DNA from: Micromonospora nigra
GTDB taxonomy: Bacteria; Actinomycetota; Actinomycetes; Mycobacteriales; Micromonosporaceae
Direction of reading: 5' to 3'
Length of the DNA: 64,000 bases
Assembly (NCBI RefSeq): GCF_900091585.1
Contig: NZ_FMHT01000003.1
Span: 1,302,001-1,366,000, forward strand
The number at the start of each line of letters is the position of its first letter. Positions within the stretch are counted from its first letter, which is position 1. The notes under the pieces were generated by a model. The model saw nothing but the letters and a program-made list of their open reading frames with translations, did no database searches and was not told the DNA's origin. Below, piece by piece: positions 16,988-26,252 of this stretch. The translations under genes and the position numbers were made by a program.

Positions 16988-17497
16988 ATGCCGGTTCCTG
17001 ACTACATCCTGCGGATGCGCAAACACGTCGGACACGACCTGCTGTGGCTGCCGAGCGTCAGCGCCGTGGTGTGCAACGACGCCGGTGAGCTGCTGCTCGC
17101 CCAGCAGGCCGACGGCGGGCGCTGGTCGGTGGTGAGCGGCTTCGTCGAGCCCGGCGAGCAGCCGGCCACGACGGTGGTCCGCGAGGTGTGGGAGGAGACC
17201 GGGCTGGACGTGGAGCCCGTCCGGCTGAGCAGCGCCGTGTCGCACCCGCACAGCTATCCCAACGGCGACCGCTGCGAGTATCTGAACCTCGGGTTCCACT
17301 GCCGCCTGCTCGGGGGTGAGAACCGTGTCAACGACGACGAGTCGCTGGCCGTGAAGTGGTTCGCCCCGGGGCGGCTGCCCCGCCTCGACGAGCACGCACG
17401 GCTGGTGATCCGGCACGCACTGGGGCCGCAGGCCCCCACCTTCTTCCTGCCGGCCGGCACCGACTGGGGCGAGCCGGGCAACGACTGGGATGACTGA
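16988..17497 (+). CDS. Nudix hydrolase
   Basis: A 169-residue Nudix-fold pyrophosphohydrolase. The Nudix box is complete: GFVEPGEQPATTVVREVWEE followed by TGL (about residues 54-76), with the REVWEE glutamates that bind Mg2+. An N-terminal LLLAQQADGGRWSVVSGF strand precedes it. The downstream HPHSYPNGDRCEYLNLGF segment resembles NAD+/ADP-ribose-type subfamilies, but the substrate is uncertain. Its last eight bases overlap the next gene, so the two are probably translated together. Confidence 0.9.
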   Translation: MPVPDYILRMRKHVGHDLLWLPSVSAVVCNDAGELLLAQQADGGRWSVVSGFVEPGEQPATTVVREVWEETGLDVEPVRLSSAVSHPHSYPNGDRCEYLNLGFHCRLLGGENRVNDDESLAVKWFAPGRLPRLDEHARLVIRHALGPQAPTFFLPAGTDWGEPGNDWDD

Positions 17498-18362
17498 GGA
17501 TCACCCGACCGGCACCTGGTCGGGCCACGCGGGACCGGTCGTCCAGCACTATCTGGACGACCTCGTGGCGTCGGCCGGCGACGTGCTGGGTGCCGGACTG
17601 GTCGGTGCGTACGCGGCCGGTTCGGTGGCGTTGGGGGCCTACCAGCCGGGGCGCAGCGACGTCGACGTGGCCCTGGTGTGCGCCGACCCGCTGGACCCGG
17701 CCGTGGCGCGGCGGCTGGTGGCGCGGCTGCGGCACGAGTCCCTGCCCTGCCCGGCGCGCGGGCTGGAACTGGTCGTCTACCGCCGGGAGGTGGCCCGCCG
17801 CGGTGCCCCGGAGCCCGGCTTCGAGGTCGAGTTGAACACCGGTGCGGCGGTGCCGTTCCGCGCGACCTACGACCCCGCCGATCGGCCCGCCGCCGACGGG
17901 TCGTTCTGGTACGGGCTGGATCGCAGCATCCTGCACCAGAGCGGGTGGGCCCTGCTCGGCCCGCCGGCCGCCGCGACGTTCACCGACCTGACCCCGGCGG
18001 ACCTGCGGCGGCTGCTGGTCGACGCCCTGCGTTGGTGGCTGGACCGGCCTGTCCCGCCCGGGGACGGGCCGGCGCCCGGCGCGGAGGACGCGGTGCTGGG
18101 CGCCTGCCGGGCCTGGGTGCGGCTGCGCCACGGGGTGTGGCTGGACAAGGCCGCCGCGGGCCGGCGGGTCCTCGCCGACGCCGCGGCGGCCCGGAGTCCG
18201 GGCTCCGCCACCCGGCCCGGCCACCACCCGCTGGTCGACGACGCGACCGTCGGGGTGGTCGCGCGGTCCGTCGCCGCCCGGAGCGGCGGCGTGCCGCCGA
18301 GCGGCCCGCAGGCCCGCGCCCTTCAGCGTCGGGTGCTCGCCGAGCTGGGCGCGGGCCACTGA
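17490..18362 (+). CDS. Nucleotidyltransferase with DUF4111-like C-terminal domain (ANT-like)
   Basis: A 290-residue protein. The N-terminal nucleotidyltransferase motif is VGAYAAGSVALGAYQPGRSD followed by VDVALV, giving GS-x(n)-D-x-D (about residues 34-60). The C-terminal helical half (from LRRLLVDALRWWL to ARALQRRVLAELG) resembles the DUF4111 domain of aminoglycoside 3''/9-adenylyltransferases such as AadA. It may be a resistance-type or other small-molecule nucleotidyltransferase; drug modification is not shown by sequence. The ATG at 17490 overlaps the Nudix gene. It converges on the AraC gene with 11 bp between. Confidence 0.75.
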   Translation: MTEDHPTGTWSGHAGPVVQHYLDDLVASAGDVLGAGLVGAYAAGSVALGAYQPGRSDVDVALVCADPLDPAVARRLVARLRHESLPCPARGLELVVYRREVARRGAPEPGFEVELNTGAAVPFRATYDPADRPAADGSFWYGLDRSILHQSGWALLGPPAAATFTDLTPADLRRLLVDALRWWLDRPVPPGDGPAPGAEDAVLGACRAWVRLRHGVWLDKAAAGRRVLADAAAARSPGSATRPGHHPLVDDATVGVVARSVAARSGGVPPSGPQARALQRRVLAELGAGH

Positions 18363-18373
18363 GCGCAGCGCCG

Positions 18374-19240
18374 TCAGGCGGCTGCCGGTTCGACGGGGAT
18401 CCACAGCTGTGCGTCCACGTGCCCGCCGTCGGCCGAGATCCGGCTGCGGGAGATCTCCGGCCCCGGCCGCGAGCGGTACGGGTTGGACGGGAACCACTGG
18501 GTGAAGACGTCCCGCCACAGGTGCTGCACCGCCTGCGGGAACGGTCCGGAGGTCTCGAACACCGCCCAGGTGCCCGCCGGCACGGGCAGCACGTCCAGGT
18601 CGTCGGGGACGTCGGCGCCGGTCACCGCGCCGTACCAGTAGTCGAGTTCGGTGCCCTCGGCCCGGCCGTCGGCCACGCCGTCGCTGACGTTGACGACGCC
18701 GGCCGGCTCCTGGTCCGACAGTGCCTCGATCCGTTGCCGGGTCTCGGCCGGCAGGCCCTTGACGAACTCCACGATGGCCGGGTTCATCCCCTCGTGCACC
18801 AACGGCACCCGGGCCTTGCGGCCGACCAGGTGAAAGCTGTCCTTCTGTACGATGCGGTACCGCATGCTGGCGCTCCCTTCGACGGTCAGGCGGAAGGACA
18901 TCCGGGGCTGGGCGCGCAGCGGCGCTCCCGTACGGCGGGCCTCGCCGGGGCCGACGCCATGCACGGCCCGGAACGCCCGGGCGAACGCCTCGGCGGAGCC
19001 GTACCCCCAGCGGACGGCGATGTCGAGCAGCGTGCGCTGGCCCGCGACCACCTCCGCGCCCGCGACGGTGAGCCGACGACGGCGCACGTACTCGGACAGC
19101 GGGACCCCGGCGAGCGCGGAGAACAGCCGCCGGAAGTGGTACTCCGACGTGACGGCGATCCGCGCCAGCTCGGCGGCGTCGACCGGCTGGTCGAGGTGCC
19201 TTTCGATGTGGTCCATGGCCTGGTTGAGCCGCTCCAGCAC
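18374..19240 (-). CDS. AraC-family regulator with GyrI-like effector domain
   Basis: A 288-residue transcription factor. Two AraC helix-turn-helix motifs occupy the N-terminus (about residues 1-105): DAAELARIAVTSEYHFRRLF and LLDIAVRWGYGSAEAFARAF with the typical GVGPGEARR ending. The C-terminal half is a GyrI-like/BacR effector-binding domain, with YRIVQKDSFHLVGRKARVPL at its beginning and IPVEPAAA at the end. Such Rob/SoxS-like proteins often sense toxic small molecules. The GTG at 19240 is preceded by GGAAGGAGG. Its target is unknown. Confidence 0.88.
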   Translation of the reverse strand: MLERLNQAMDHIERHLDQPVDAAELARIAVTSEYHFRRLFSALAGVPLSEYVRRRRLTVAGAEVVAGQRTLLDIAVRWGYGSAEAFARAFRAVHGVGPGEARRTGAPLRAQPRMSFRLTVEGSASMRYRIVQKDSFHLVGRKARVPLVHEGMNPAIVEFVKGLPAETRQRIEALSDQEPAGVVNVSDGVADGRAEGTELDYWYGAVTGADVPDDLDVLPVPAGTWAVFETSGPFPQAVQHLWRDVFTQWFPSNPYRSRPGPEISRSRISADGGHVDAQLWIPVEPAAA

Positions 19241-19385
19241 CCCGGCCTCCTTCCCTTACGCCGACCACGCTAGGTGGGCGCGGGGGCGGCCGACCCGACA
19301 TGTCGTGCCCGGTCCGGTCGGGTAGTCGGCCTGGTCGGGCCGGCCGCCGCCGTGGTGGCCGGGGGCCGGCCCTCGAGGGGAACCG

Positions 19386-19622
19386 TCAGCGGCAGGGAAC
19401 CTCGGTGAAGCTGACGTGGGCGGTACGGGTGCCCCAGTTCGCGCGGTACCCGTCGCAGTCCTCGTAGAGGGCGCCGACGATCGTCGTGCGGGACGAGTCC
19501 GAATAGTAGTACGTCGTGCACTGCCAGTCGATCATGCAGGCTCGGGCCTGGGCGGGTGCGCCGGGCAGGAGGGCGAAGATGCCGGCGGCGACGGTGGCCG
19601 CGGCGAGCGTACGACGGATCAT
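19386..19622 (-). CDS. Small secreted protein, DUF6289-like
   Basis: A 78-residue preprotein: a Sec signal peptide (MIRRTLAAATVAAGIFALLP, cleavage after PAQA) followed by about 50 mature residues with four cysteines (CMIDWQC, EDCDG and a C-terminal PC), probably two disulfides. The composition (YYYSDSSRTTIVGALYEDCDG, WGTRTAHVSFTEVPC) matches what I recall of DUF6289 exported proteins in Micromonosporaceae. Function unknown. The ATG at 19622 gives the signal peptide directly; an upstream extension of the frame would bury it. Confidence 0.72.
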   Translation of the reverse strand: MIRRTLAAATVAAGIFALLPGAPAQARACMIDWQCTTYYYSDSSRTTIVGALYEDCDGYRANWGTRTAHVSFTEVPCR

Positions 19623-19815
19623 GTCAATCCCTTCGACGGGCGGACCGGTCGCCGGTCGGTCGACCGATCCATCGATCATAGGGGTCCATCGATGCAAGCG
19701 CTGGTGATCGAGTGCTTCAGCCTCCAGAGGAGGCGGCTTGATGGTGGAGGGCCTGACGGTAGGCCCGTACCTGGGTACCGGATGCAAGCCCGCGTGTCTC
19801 CGCCCGACGCCCGGC

Positions 19816-20787
19816 TCAGGTGGCGACGGTGCGGTGCAGCCGGAGGAAAGTCTCGGTAAATCCCAGCGTCGGCCAGGTGCGCGAGGCGAGCAGGTTCGTC
19901 ACCCGCCAGTCCGTCACCACGCTGTCGAACCCGCTGTCGACAGCCCAGTCGATGACGGCCGCGCCGAGTGCCCGCCCCGCACCCCTGCCCCTGGCGTGGG
20001 GAAAGACGGCGGCGAAGCCCAGGAATCCGGCATTGTCCAGGCGGGCCAGGCTCAGGTGCGTGCTCGACTTCTCCAGGGCGCAGCCGATGGCCGAGCCGAG
20101 CACGTCACCGTCAACCTCGGCGACGAACGTGGCGAAGCCGTCGTCGGCGAAGCTCTCCTCCCACTCGGCCAGGTTCTCCTCCAGCGTCGACACCACGCCC
20201 GACGAGAACGTCGGGGACGCCCCCTGGTGGCGGGGCAGTTCGAGGTCGAGTTCGGCGAGTGCCCTGATGTCCGCCCGAACAGCCCGACGCACCGTCAGCC
20301 CGTTCAGTTCGCCGCCGGCTCGCGTCCTGACCGCAGGTCGGACCCCGTGGGCATGCTGCTGGCCGAAGCCGAGTCGGAACCAGGCCCGGACCAGTTCCGC
20401 GTCGTACGCCGGCACCAGCACGTAGTGGGCGGTCCGACCCTCCCCGACCCACCGGGCCGCCGCCATCGCGTACAGGTCACGCATCACCTCCCCGTCGGTC
20501 GCCGCCAGACCGGCCGCCTCCACCCAGACGTTCGGCCCCCACAGCGGTGAGGACTTCGGGGCTCCGAGGACGAACCCGACCGGCACACCATCGCGCAGCG
20601 CCACCGCACCCGACGCGTCGGTCGTCTCGAACGCGGCGGTCACCTCGCGCACCGCGGCGCCCACCTCGCAGAACCGCACGGACAACAGCGGCTCGACCAT
20701 CAGGTGCCGGCGGTGCCGCTCCGCCAGCAGCGCGCCGCACGCGGCCAGATCAGCGGACTCCATCGGCCGTACGGTGACTCGGGACAT
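19816..20787 (-). CDS. Tandem GNAT-family acetyltransferase
   Basis: A 323-residue protein with two GNAT-like halves. The first (about residues 1-150) starts VTVRPMESADLAACGALLAE and appears degenerate at the acetyl-CoA loop. The second (about 165-320) starts LTVRRAVRADIRALAELDLE and carries a good pantetheine-binding loop in AAVFPHARGRGAGRALGAAV (R/Q-x-x-G-x-G/A). The C-terminal half therefore probably binds acetyl-CoA; the substrate is unknown. The ATG at 20787 is clear. The reverse-strand frames over the same span are not genes. Confidence 0.85.
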   Translation of the reverse strand: MSRVTVRPMESADLAACGALLAERHRRHLMVEPLLSVRFCEVGAAVREVTAAFETTDASGAVALRDGVPVGFVLGAPKSSPLWGPNVWVEAAGLAATDGEVMRDLYAMAAARWVGEGRTAHYVLVPAYDAELVRAWFRLGFGQQHAHGVRPAVRTRAGGELNGLTVRRAVRADIRALAELDLELPRHQGASPTFSSGVVSTLEENLAEWEESFADDGFATFVAEVDGDVLGSAIGCALEKSSTHLSLARLDNAGFLGFAAVFPHARGRGAGRALGAAVIDWAVDSGFDSVVTDWRVTNLLASRTWPTLGFTETFLRLHRTVAT

Positions 20788-20967
20788 GGCCCGGGACGGT
20801 ACCCACTCGCCGCCGGGTTGGCATCGGGTTTTTGCAGCGAGCGACGGCTATCGGAATGTCGCCGCTCAGCTACTCACCACCACCGGCGACAACCCTACGC
20901 GCCGACCTCGCCGCTCTCGCCCCGTTGATGACCTGACGAACAAAGGCACGGCGGCAGCGCCGCCGCG

Positions 20968-21225
20968 TCAGCGCTCACCGTGCTTGCCGAGTTTCGCGAG
21001 CAATCCGAGCACTCCAGCGCCGATGACGAGACCGATAACGGCGAAGGCAAGAGTCTGAACCAGCCAGTGAACGTCGCTCAGTAACGAGCTGGCCAGCCAG
21101 GCGCAGAGAAGACCGGCCGGCAGCGCTGCAACCAACGCCACGACAGTCGCCGTGAGTCGCTGCCCGCCCGTGGCATCGGGGTATGTATTGAACCTGCTGC
21201 TCGGAGACCGACCCTGCTGCGTCAT
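20968..21225 (-). CDS. Small two-helix membrane protein
   Basis: An 85-residue protein with a polar N-terminus (MTQQGRSPSSRFNTYPDATG), two hydrophobic helices (about residues 28-48 and 55-77) and a basic tail (KLGKHGER). No family was recognised. The ATG at 21225 has a modest GGGA ribosome binding site. It lies just downstream of the RNase P RNA gene on the same strand and may be read from the same direction. Codon use is somewhat less GC-biased than its neighbours. Confidence 0.6.
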   Translation of the reverse strand: MTQQGRSPSSRFNTYPDATGGQRLTATVVALVAALPAGLLCAWLASSLLSDVHWLVQTLAFAVIGLVIGAGVLGLLAKLGKHGER

Positions 21226-21337
21226 GTCGTCCCAACTACCCGAGACATGGCCTTCGCGAAACTCGTTACCAACGAACGCAATGACGACCGGCACCGGAGC
21301 CAGCTCAGGACCTTGATCAGGTCTCTGAGCTGGTGGG

Positions 21338-21762
<425 letters not shown>

Positions 21763-21941
21763 GTACCTATCCTAACGACGCGTCGCCGCCCGCTATTGCC
21801 GCCCTCGACGCACGTTGCGCGCATGGCCGGCGCGCACCGCACCGAGCAGCCACCCGGCACGGGAGCCGCCCGGCCCGGGGGAAGCCACCGGGGCGGTGAC
21901 CGGGCGGGGTGGGTCGCAGCGGGGCGACTAGCCTCGGGATC

Positions 21942-22703
21942 ATGGAACTCGCCGACGCCGCGCTGCTGCTCACCGCCGGGTTGGCCGCGGGCACGGTCAA
22001 CGCGGTCGCCGGGGGCGGCTCGTTGATCACGTTCCCGGCGCTGCTCGCCGTGGGGCTGCCGCCGGTGCCGGCGAACGTGAGCAACTCGGTGGCGGTCTTC
22101 CCCGGCTACGTGGCCGCCGTGGCGGGCAGCCGGGTGGACCTGCCGCGCGGGCGGATCCTGGCCGCGCTGGTGCCCACCGCCGTGCTCGGCGCGATCGGCG
22201 GGGCGGTGCTGCTGCTGGTCACCCCGGCGCGGGCGTTCGAGCTGGTCGTACCGTTCCTGGTGCTCGGGGCCACGGCGGTGCTGGCGTTCCAGGATCCGCT
22301 GCGCCGCCTGGTCGGCCACCCCCGGGACCTGCCGCCGCGCCGCCGGGCCCTCACGGTGCAGGCGATGGTCGCGCTGGGTGCCGTGTACGGCGGTTACTTC
22401 GGTGCCGCGCTCGGGGTGATGCTGGTGGCGGGTCTGGCCCTGGTGCTGGACGCGACGCTGGCCCGGGTGAGCGCGATCAAGAACCTGCTCTCGGCGGTGG
22501 TGGGGCTGACCACGGTGCTGGTGTTCGCCCTGGTGGGGCCGGTGAACTGGGCGGCCGTGGCGGTGGTCGCCCCGGCGACGCTGGTCGGCGGGTACGCGGG
22601 CGCCCGCCTGGTCCGCCGTCTGCCCCCGGTGGTCCTGAAGACAGTCATCGTCGTCTTCGGCACCACCATCGGTCTCCACCTGCTCCACCGCGCGTTGACC
22701 TGA
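21942..22703 (+). CDS. TSUP-family (TauE/SafE) membrane transporter
   Basis: A 253-residue integral membrane protein with about eight helices. It has the family signature near the start of each half: LAAGTVNAVAGGGSLITFPA (about residues 14-33) and GAVYGGYFGAALGVMLVAGL (about 146-165). TauE/SafE/YfcA-like proteins export or import small anions such as sulfite or sulfoacetate; the substrate here is not known. The ATG at 21942 was preferred because it starts right before the first helix. No partner gene is adjacent. Confidence 0.87.
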   Translation: MELADAALLLTAGLAAGTVNAVAGGGSLITFPALLAVGLPPVPANVSNSVAVFPGYVAAVAGSRVDLPRGRILAALVPTAVLGAIGGAVLLLVTPARAFELVVPFLVLGATAVLAFQDPLRRLVGHPRDLPPRRRALTVQAMVALGAVYGGYFGAALGVMLVAGLALVLDATLARVSAIKNLLSAVVGLTTVLVFALVGPVNWAAVAVVAPATLVGGYAGARLVRRLPPVVLKTVIVVFGTTIGLHLLHRALT

Positions 22704-22766
22704 ACCACCGGGGCGGCTGTCTGGAACACGCTGGTCAGGAACCCGCTGGACGCCCGGCGGGCCGGC

Positions 22767-23990
22767 TCAGACGTCGGTGAGGTGGCCGGTCTCGTTGACC
22801 GAGCGGACGGCGATGCCGCCGTCGGGCCACGTGTCGAGCACCGAGATGCCGGCGGCGTCCAGGTAGAGGCGGTGCAGGAAGGCGTCGGGGGCGGCCAGGG
22901 CGTCGCGCAGGATCAGCTTGATCGGCGAGACGTGCGACACCACCACGACGGTCTCCCCGGGGTACGCCGCACACAGCTCCCGCACCACCCGGGCGCTGCG
23001 GGCCGCGACGTCGGTGAACGACTCGCCGTCGGGCGGGGCCACCCTTGTCGACGCCAGCCAGGCGTCCAGCTCGCCCGGCCAGCCCTCGCGTACCTCGGCG
23101 AAGGTGCGGGACTCCCAGGCGCCGAAGTCGCACTCGATGATGCCGTCCTCGCGGCGCACCGGGACCCCGCCGAGGGCCCGGCTGATCGCCTCCGCGGTGG
23201 CCGTACACCGGGACAGGGGTGAGCTGACCACGGCCGCGACCGTCGGGGCGAGCGCGGCCACCCGCGCGGCCGTGGCCCGCACCTGAGCCTGGCCCCGGGT
23301 GGACAGCGGCACGTCGCCGCGCCCCGAGTAGCGCCCCTGCTCGGTGTACTCGGTCTCGCCGTGGCGCACCAGGATCAGCCGGGTGGCCGTGAAGGTGGGC
23401 CGGGGCTCCCAGGAGGCCGGGACGGTGGCGGGGTCGCTGCCGGCGGTCTTCGCGGCCCGGCCGGCGGCCCGGCCCGCCGCCTCACGGGCCGCCGCGCGGG
23501 CCGGCGAGTCGGGCCCGGCGATCTCGCGGGGCGGCTCCACCACCCGGGGCGGCTCCACGACCGGCCGCGCCGGGGTCCGCCCGGCGGCGGCGTCCATCGC
23601 GGCGTTGGCGAGGGCGTCGGCGTGGGTGTTGCGGTCCCGCGGGATCCAGGTGAACCGGACGGCCGTGAACCGGTCCACCAGCGCGGCGGCCTGCGCGGCC
23701 AGCGGACGCAGGCCGGGGTGCTTGATCTGCCAGCGGCCGCACATCTGCTCGACCACCAGCTTCGAGTCCATCCGCGCCTCGACCTCGGCGGCGCCCAGTT
23801 CGGCGGCGGCCTCCAGCCCGGCGATCAGTCCCCGGTATTCGGCGACGTTGTTGGTGGCGGTGCCGATCGACTCGGACCGTTCGGCGAGCACCTCGCCGGT
23901 GGCCTGGTCACGGACCACCGCGCCGTAGCCCGCCGGGCCCGGGTTGCCCCGGGACCCGCCGTCGGCCTCGACGACGACGCGCGGTGCCAC
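22767..23990 (-). CDS. Bifunctional RNase HI / histidine phosphatase
   Basis: A 407-residue fusion resembling mycobacterial Rv2228c. The N-terminal RNase HI domain (about residues 1-135) has the catalytic Asp/Glu set in VVVEADGGSRGNPGPAGYGA, NNVAEYRGL, MDSKLVVEQM and RDRNTHADALAN. After a Pro/Ala-rich linker, the C-terminal histidine phosphatase domain (about 200-400) begins TRLILVRHGETEYTEQGRYS with the RHG catalytic motif and ends with VVVVSHVSPIKLILR. The first half removes RNA from RNA/DNA hybrids; in mycobacteria the second half has been linked to alpha-ribazole phosphatase activity. It starts with GTG three bases after the upstream stop, so it is co-translated with the zinc-ribbon gene. 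Confidence 0.93.
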   Translation of the reverse strand: MAPRVVVEADGGSRGNPGPAGYGAVVRDQATGEVLAERSESIGTATNNVAEYRGLIAGLEAAAELGAAEVEARMDSKLVVEQMCGRWQIKHPGLRPLAAQAAALVDRFTAVRFTWIPRDRNTHADALANAAMDAAAGRTPARPVVEPPRVVEPPREIAGPDSPARAAAREAAGRAAGRAAKTAGSDPATVPASWEPRPTFTATRLILVRHGETEYTEQGRYSGRGDVPLSTRGQAQVRATAARVAALAPTVAAVVSSPLSRCTATAEAISRALGGVPVRREDGIIECDFGAWESRTFAEVREGWPGELDAWLASTRVAPPDGESFTDVAARSARVVRELCAAYPGETVVVVSHVSPIKLILRDALAAPDAFLHRLYLDAAGISVLDTWPDGGIAVRSVNETGHLTDV

Positions 23991-23993
23991 CGG

Positions 23994-24728
23994 CTACCGT
24001 CCCTCGGTGCCGCGCACCATGATCCGGCGACACTCCTCGCAGCGCACCACGTCGTCCGGCGCGGACTTGCGGATGCGGGCGAGGTCGGCTCCGGACAGGT
24101 CGAGCCGGCAGCCGCCGCACCGGCTGCCGGTGAGCAGGGCCGCACCCAGTCCCGTGTCGGCGCGGATCTTGTCGTAGAGCTGCACCAGGTCGGCGGGAAG
24201 GTCACCGGCCAGCGGCTGGCGGGCGGTGCGCCTGAACTCCTCCTCCTTGGCGATCTCGGCGAGGCTGGCGTCGCGGCGCTGCTCGGTGGCCTCCCGCTTC
24301 TCGCGGGTTTCCGTCAGCCGCCGCTGCACCCCGTCGAGGACGCCCTGGGCGGTTTCCCGCTGTTCCATCAGCTCCAGCTCGGCGTCCTCCAGGTCGCTCT
24401 GCCGACGGTTCAGCGAGGCCAGTTCGTGCTGGAGCGCCTCCAGCTCGCGGGCCGGGCCAGTGCCGGCGGCCAGCCGGGCCTCGTCCTTGGCCTTGCGGGC
24501 CCGCACCTGTTCGACGTCCTTGTCCAGCCGGGCGATGTCGCGGTCCAGGTCGTCGACGGTGACCTGGGCACGGACCCGCTCGTCCTCCAGGGCGGACAGT
24601 TCCCGCGCGAGGGCCTCCAGCTCGGCCAGTTCGGGCAGCGCGCGGCGGCGGTGCGCGAGTTGGGCCAGGGCGGTGTCGATCGCCGCCAGGTCGAGCAGGC
24701 GGTGTTGGACCTTCGGGTCAGCCTTCAC
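23994..24728 (-). CDS. Coiled-coil protein with C-terminal C4 zinc ribbon
   Basis: A 244-residue protein. A long coiled coil of charged heptads (about residues 20-180) is followed by a zinc ribbon with two CxxC pairs, GSRCGGCRLDL and VVRCEECRRIMV. It belongs to the CT398/CdsZ-like family found next to RNase H and Nif3 genes in Actinobacteria (Rv2229c-like). It is often proposed to bind nucleic acid or act as a chaperone; its role is not settled. The GTG at 24728 follows GGAG and overlaps the Nif3-like gene's stop by four bases. Confidence 0.9.
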   Translation of the reverse strand: MKADPKVQHRLLDLAAIDTALAQLAHRRRALPELAELEALARELSALEDERVRAQVTVDDLDRDIARLDKDVEQVRARKAKDEARLAAGTGPARELEALQHELASLNRRQSDLEDAELELMEQRETAQGVLDGVQRRLTETREKREATEQRRDASLAEIAKEEEFRRTARQPLAGDLPADLVQLYDKIRADTGLGAALLTGSRCGGCRLDLSGADLARIRKSAPDDVVRCEECRRIMVRGTEGR

Positions 24729-25591
24729 AGTCGGGGCTCCTTGTCGTCCGCCGCGGGTGGGGCGGCGTGTACGGTCCACGGGTCGGTGTCCAGGTCGGAC
24801 ACCAGCGTCTCGACGCCCGGGGCCTCCCGCAGGATGGCGGCCAGGTCGTCCAGCCACGGTCGTTCGGTCGCCCAGTGCGCGGCGTCGATCAGGGCGGGGC
24901 CGTCGGCGGCGACGTGTTCGCCTGCCGGGTGGTGCCGCAGGTCGGCGGTGAGGTACGCGTCCACTCCCGCAGCGGTCGCCGCGGCGAGGAAACCGTCGCC
25001 GGAGCCGCCGCTGACGGCGAGGGTACGAACCCTACGCCGGGGGTCACCGGCGGCGCGAACGCCCCACGCCGTCACGGGCAGCACGGCGGCGGCGTGCCGG
25101 GTGAGTTCGGCGAGCGTCATCGGCGCGGGCAGTTGGCCGATCCGGCCGATGCCCCGGCCGGGTCCGGCCGCCGGGGAGCCGGGCACCGGCGGGTGCAGCG
25201 GGCGCAGGCCGGTCAGCCCGAACCGGGCGGCGAGGGCGTCGGAGACACCGGGGGCGGCCACGTCGGCGTTGGTGTGCGCCACGTACAGGGCCACGTCCGC
25301 CTTGATCAGTTGGTGCACGATCCGGCCCTTGTACGTCGTCGGGGCCACCGACGACACCCCGCCCAGCAGCAGCGGATGGTGGGCGACGATCATGTCGACC
25401 CCGGCGGTGAGCGCCTCGGCGACGGTTTCGGGCACCACGTCGACCACGCAGAGGACCCGGCGTACGGGGGCGGACGGCTCACCGAGCACCAGGCCGACCC
25501 GGTCCCACTGCTCGGCCCAGCCGGGCGGGTAGCGCCGCTCCAGTTCGGCCATCACGTCGGCGACGGTCGGCGCGGCTGCGGTTGTGCTCAC
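24725..25591 (-). CDS. Nif3-like dinuclear metal-centre protein
   Basis: A 288-residue member of the NIF3/YbgI/YqfO family, which forms toroidal hexamers with a two-metal site. Seen: WDRVGLVLGEP, VDMIVAHHPLLLGGVSSV (His-His metal ligands, about residues 70-87), YVAHTNADVAAPGVSDALA and the C-terminal DLRHHPAGE and LIDAAHWATERPW. The biochemical activity is unsettled in the literature (GTP cyclohydrolase I type 2 annotations are doubtful). It is the first gene of the three-gene operon Nif3-zinc ribbon-RNase H/phosphatase and starts with GTG. Confidence 0.9.
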   Translation of the reverse strand: MSTTAAAPTVADVMAELERRYPPGWAEQWDRVGLVLGEPSAPVRRVLCVVDVVPETVAEALTAGVDMIVAHHPLLLGGVSSVAPTTYKGRIVHQLIKADVALYVAHTNADVAAPGVSDALAARFGLTGLRPLHPPVPGSPAAGPGRGIGRIGQLPAPMTLAELTRHAAAVLPVTAWGVRAAGDPRRRVRTLAVSGGSGDGFLAAATAAGVDAYLTADLRHHPAGEHVAADGPALIDAAHWATERPWLDDLAAILREAPGVETLVSDLDTDPWTVHAAPPAADDKEPRL

Positions 25592-25663
25592 GGCCGGTCA
25601 GCTTACCGGCGCGCCACGCGGGACACGGGCGGCGGGCACGGCCGTGTCCCGCGCGGCATGGCG

Positions 25664-26236
25664 TCAGGCCGCCGTCGTGACCCGCTGTCGGTCCCGCAGC
25701 GCGTCGAGGGCGGCCTCCCAGGGGAAGGTGTGCAGGTGCCGCTCCCCCGCGCCCGGCGCGTGCAGCGGGAAGACGTGTTCGCCGAAGACGACCGTGGTCC
25801 CCCACTCCGCCAACCGGGCGAGGCCGGCCCGGAACGCCGGGTGCGCCGCCATGGCGGCGTTCGTGTAGGGCACCGCCACCACCGGGAGCCCTCGGCCCTG
25901 CCCCTCGAACAGCAGTCCCAGGGCCAGCGTGTCGGTGATCCCGGCGGCCCACTTGTTGACCGTGTTCACCGTCACCGGGCAGACGATCATCGCGTCGGCC
26001 GGGGGCAGCACGTCGGGGTCGCCCGGGTTCTTGTAGTACGTACGGACCGGGTGGCCGGTCTGTCGGGCCAACGCGACCCGGTCGACGAACTTGGCCCCGT
26101 CCGGCGTGGTGACCACGCAGACGTCCCAGCCGTCCTGTTGGGCCAGCTCGACGAGCCGGCCGACGTGGCGGGCCAGCGGCGAACCGCAGGCGATGACATA
26201 GAGCACCTGGCGGCGCCCGGCGTGCGGATCGGCCAT
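25664..26236 (-). CDS. Flavoprotein of the PPC-decarboxylase (HFCD) superfamily
   Basis: A 190-residue flavoprotein domain. VLYVIACGSPLARHVGRLVE is the N-terminal phosphate-binding loop, ADAMIVCPVTVNTVNKWAAG is the characteristic flavin/substrate region with the PxTxNTxxK-like signature, and LPVVAVPYTNAAMAAHPAF follows. Members decarboxylate cysteine-containing substrates or act as flavin carriers; no partner is given by the context. The ATG at 26236 follows GGAG. The gene lies 16 bp downstream of the XRE/TPR regulator on the same strand, so it is likely in its operon. Confidence 0.8.
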   Translation of the reverse strand: MADPHAGRRQVLYVIACGSPLARHVGRLVELAQQDGWDVCVVTTPDGAKFVDRVALARQTGHPVRTYYKNPGDPDVLPPADAMIVCPVTVNTVNKWAAGITDTLALGLLFEGQGRGLPVVAVPYTNAAMAAHPAFRAGLARLAEWGTTVVFGEHVFPLHAPGAGERHLHTFPWEAALDALRDRQRVTTAA

Positions 26237-26252
26237 CACGATCGCTCCGCGC

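Noticed and set aside
17490..18362. Confident antibiotic-resistance (AadA) call
   Set aside because: The catalytic motif and the DUF4111-like half are suggestive, but similar proteins of unknown function are common; resistance is not supported by sequence alone.
19700..19760. Small hairpin GCCTCC-AGA-GGAGGC upstream of the small secreted protein gene
   Set aside because: The stem is only six base pairs and there is no context for a riboswitch or terminator; chance in high-GC DNA is likely.
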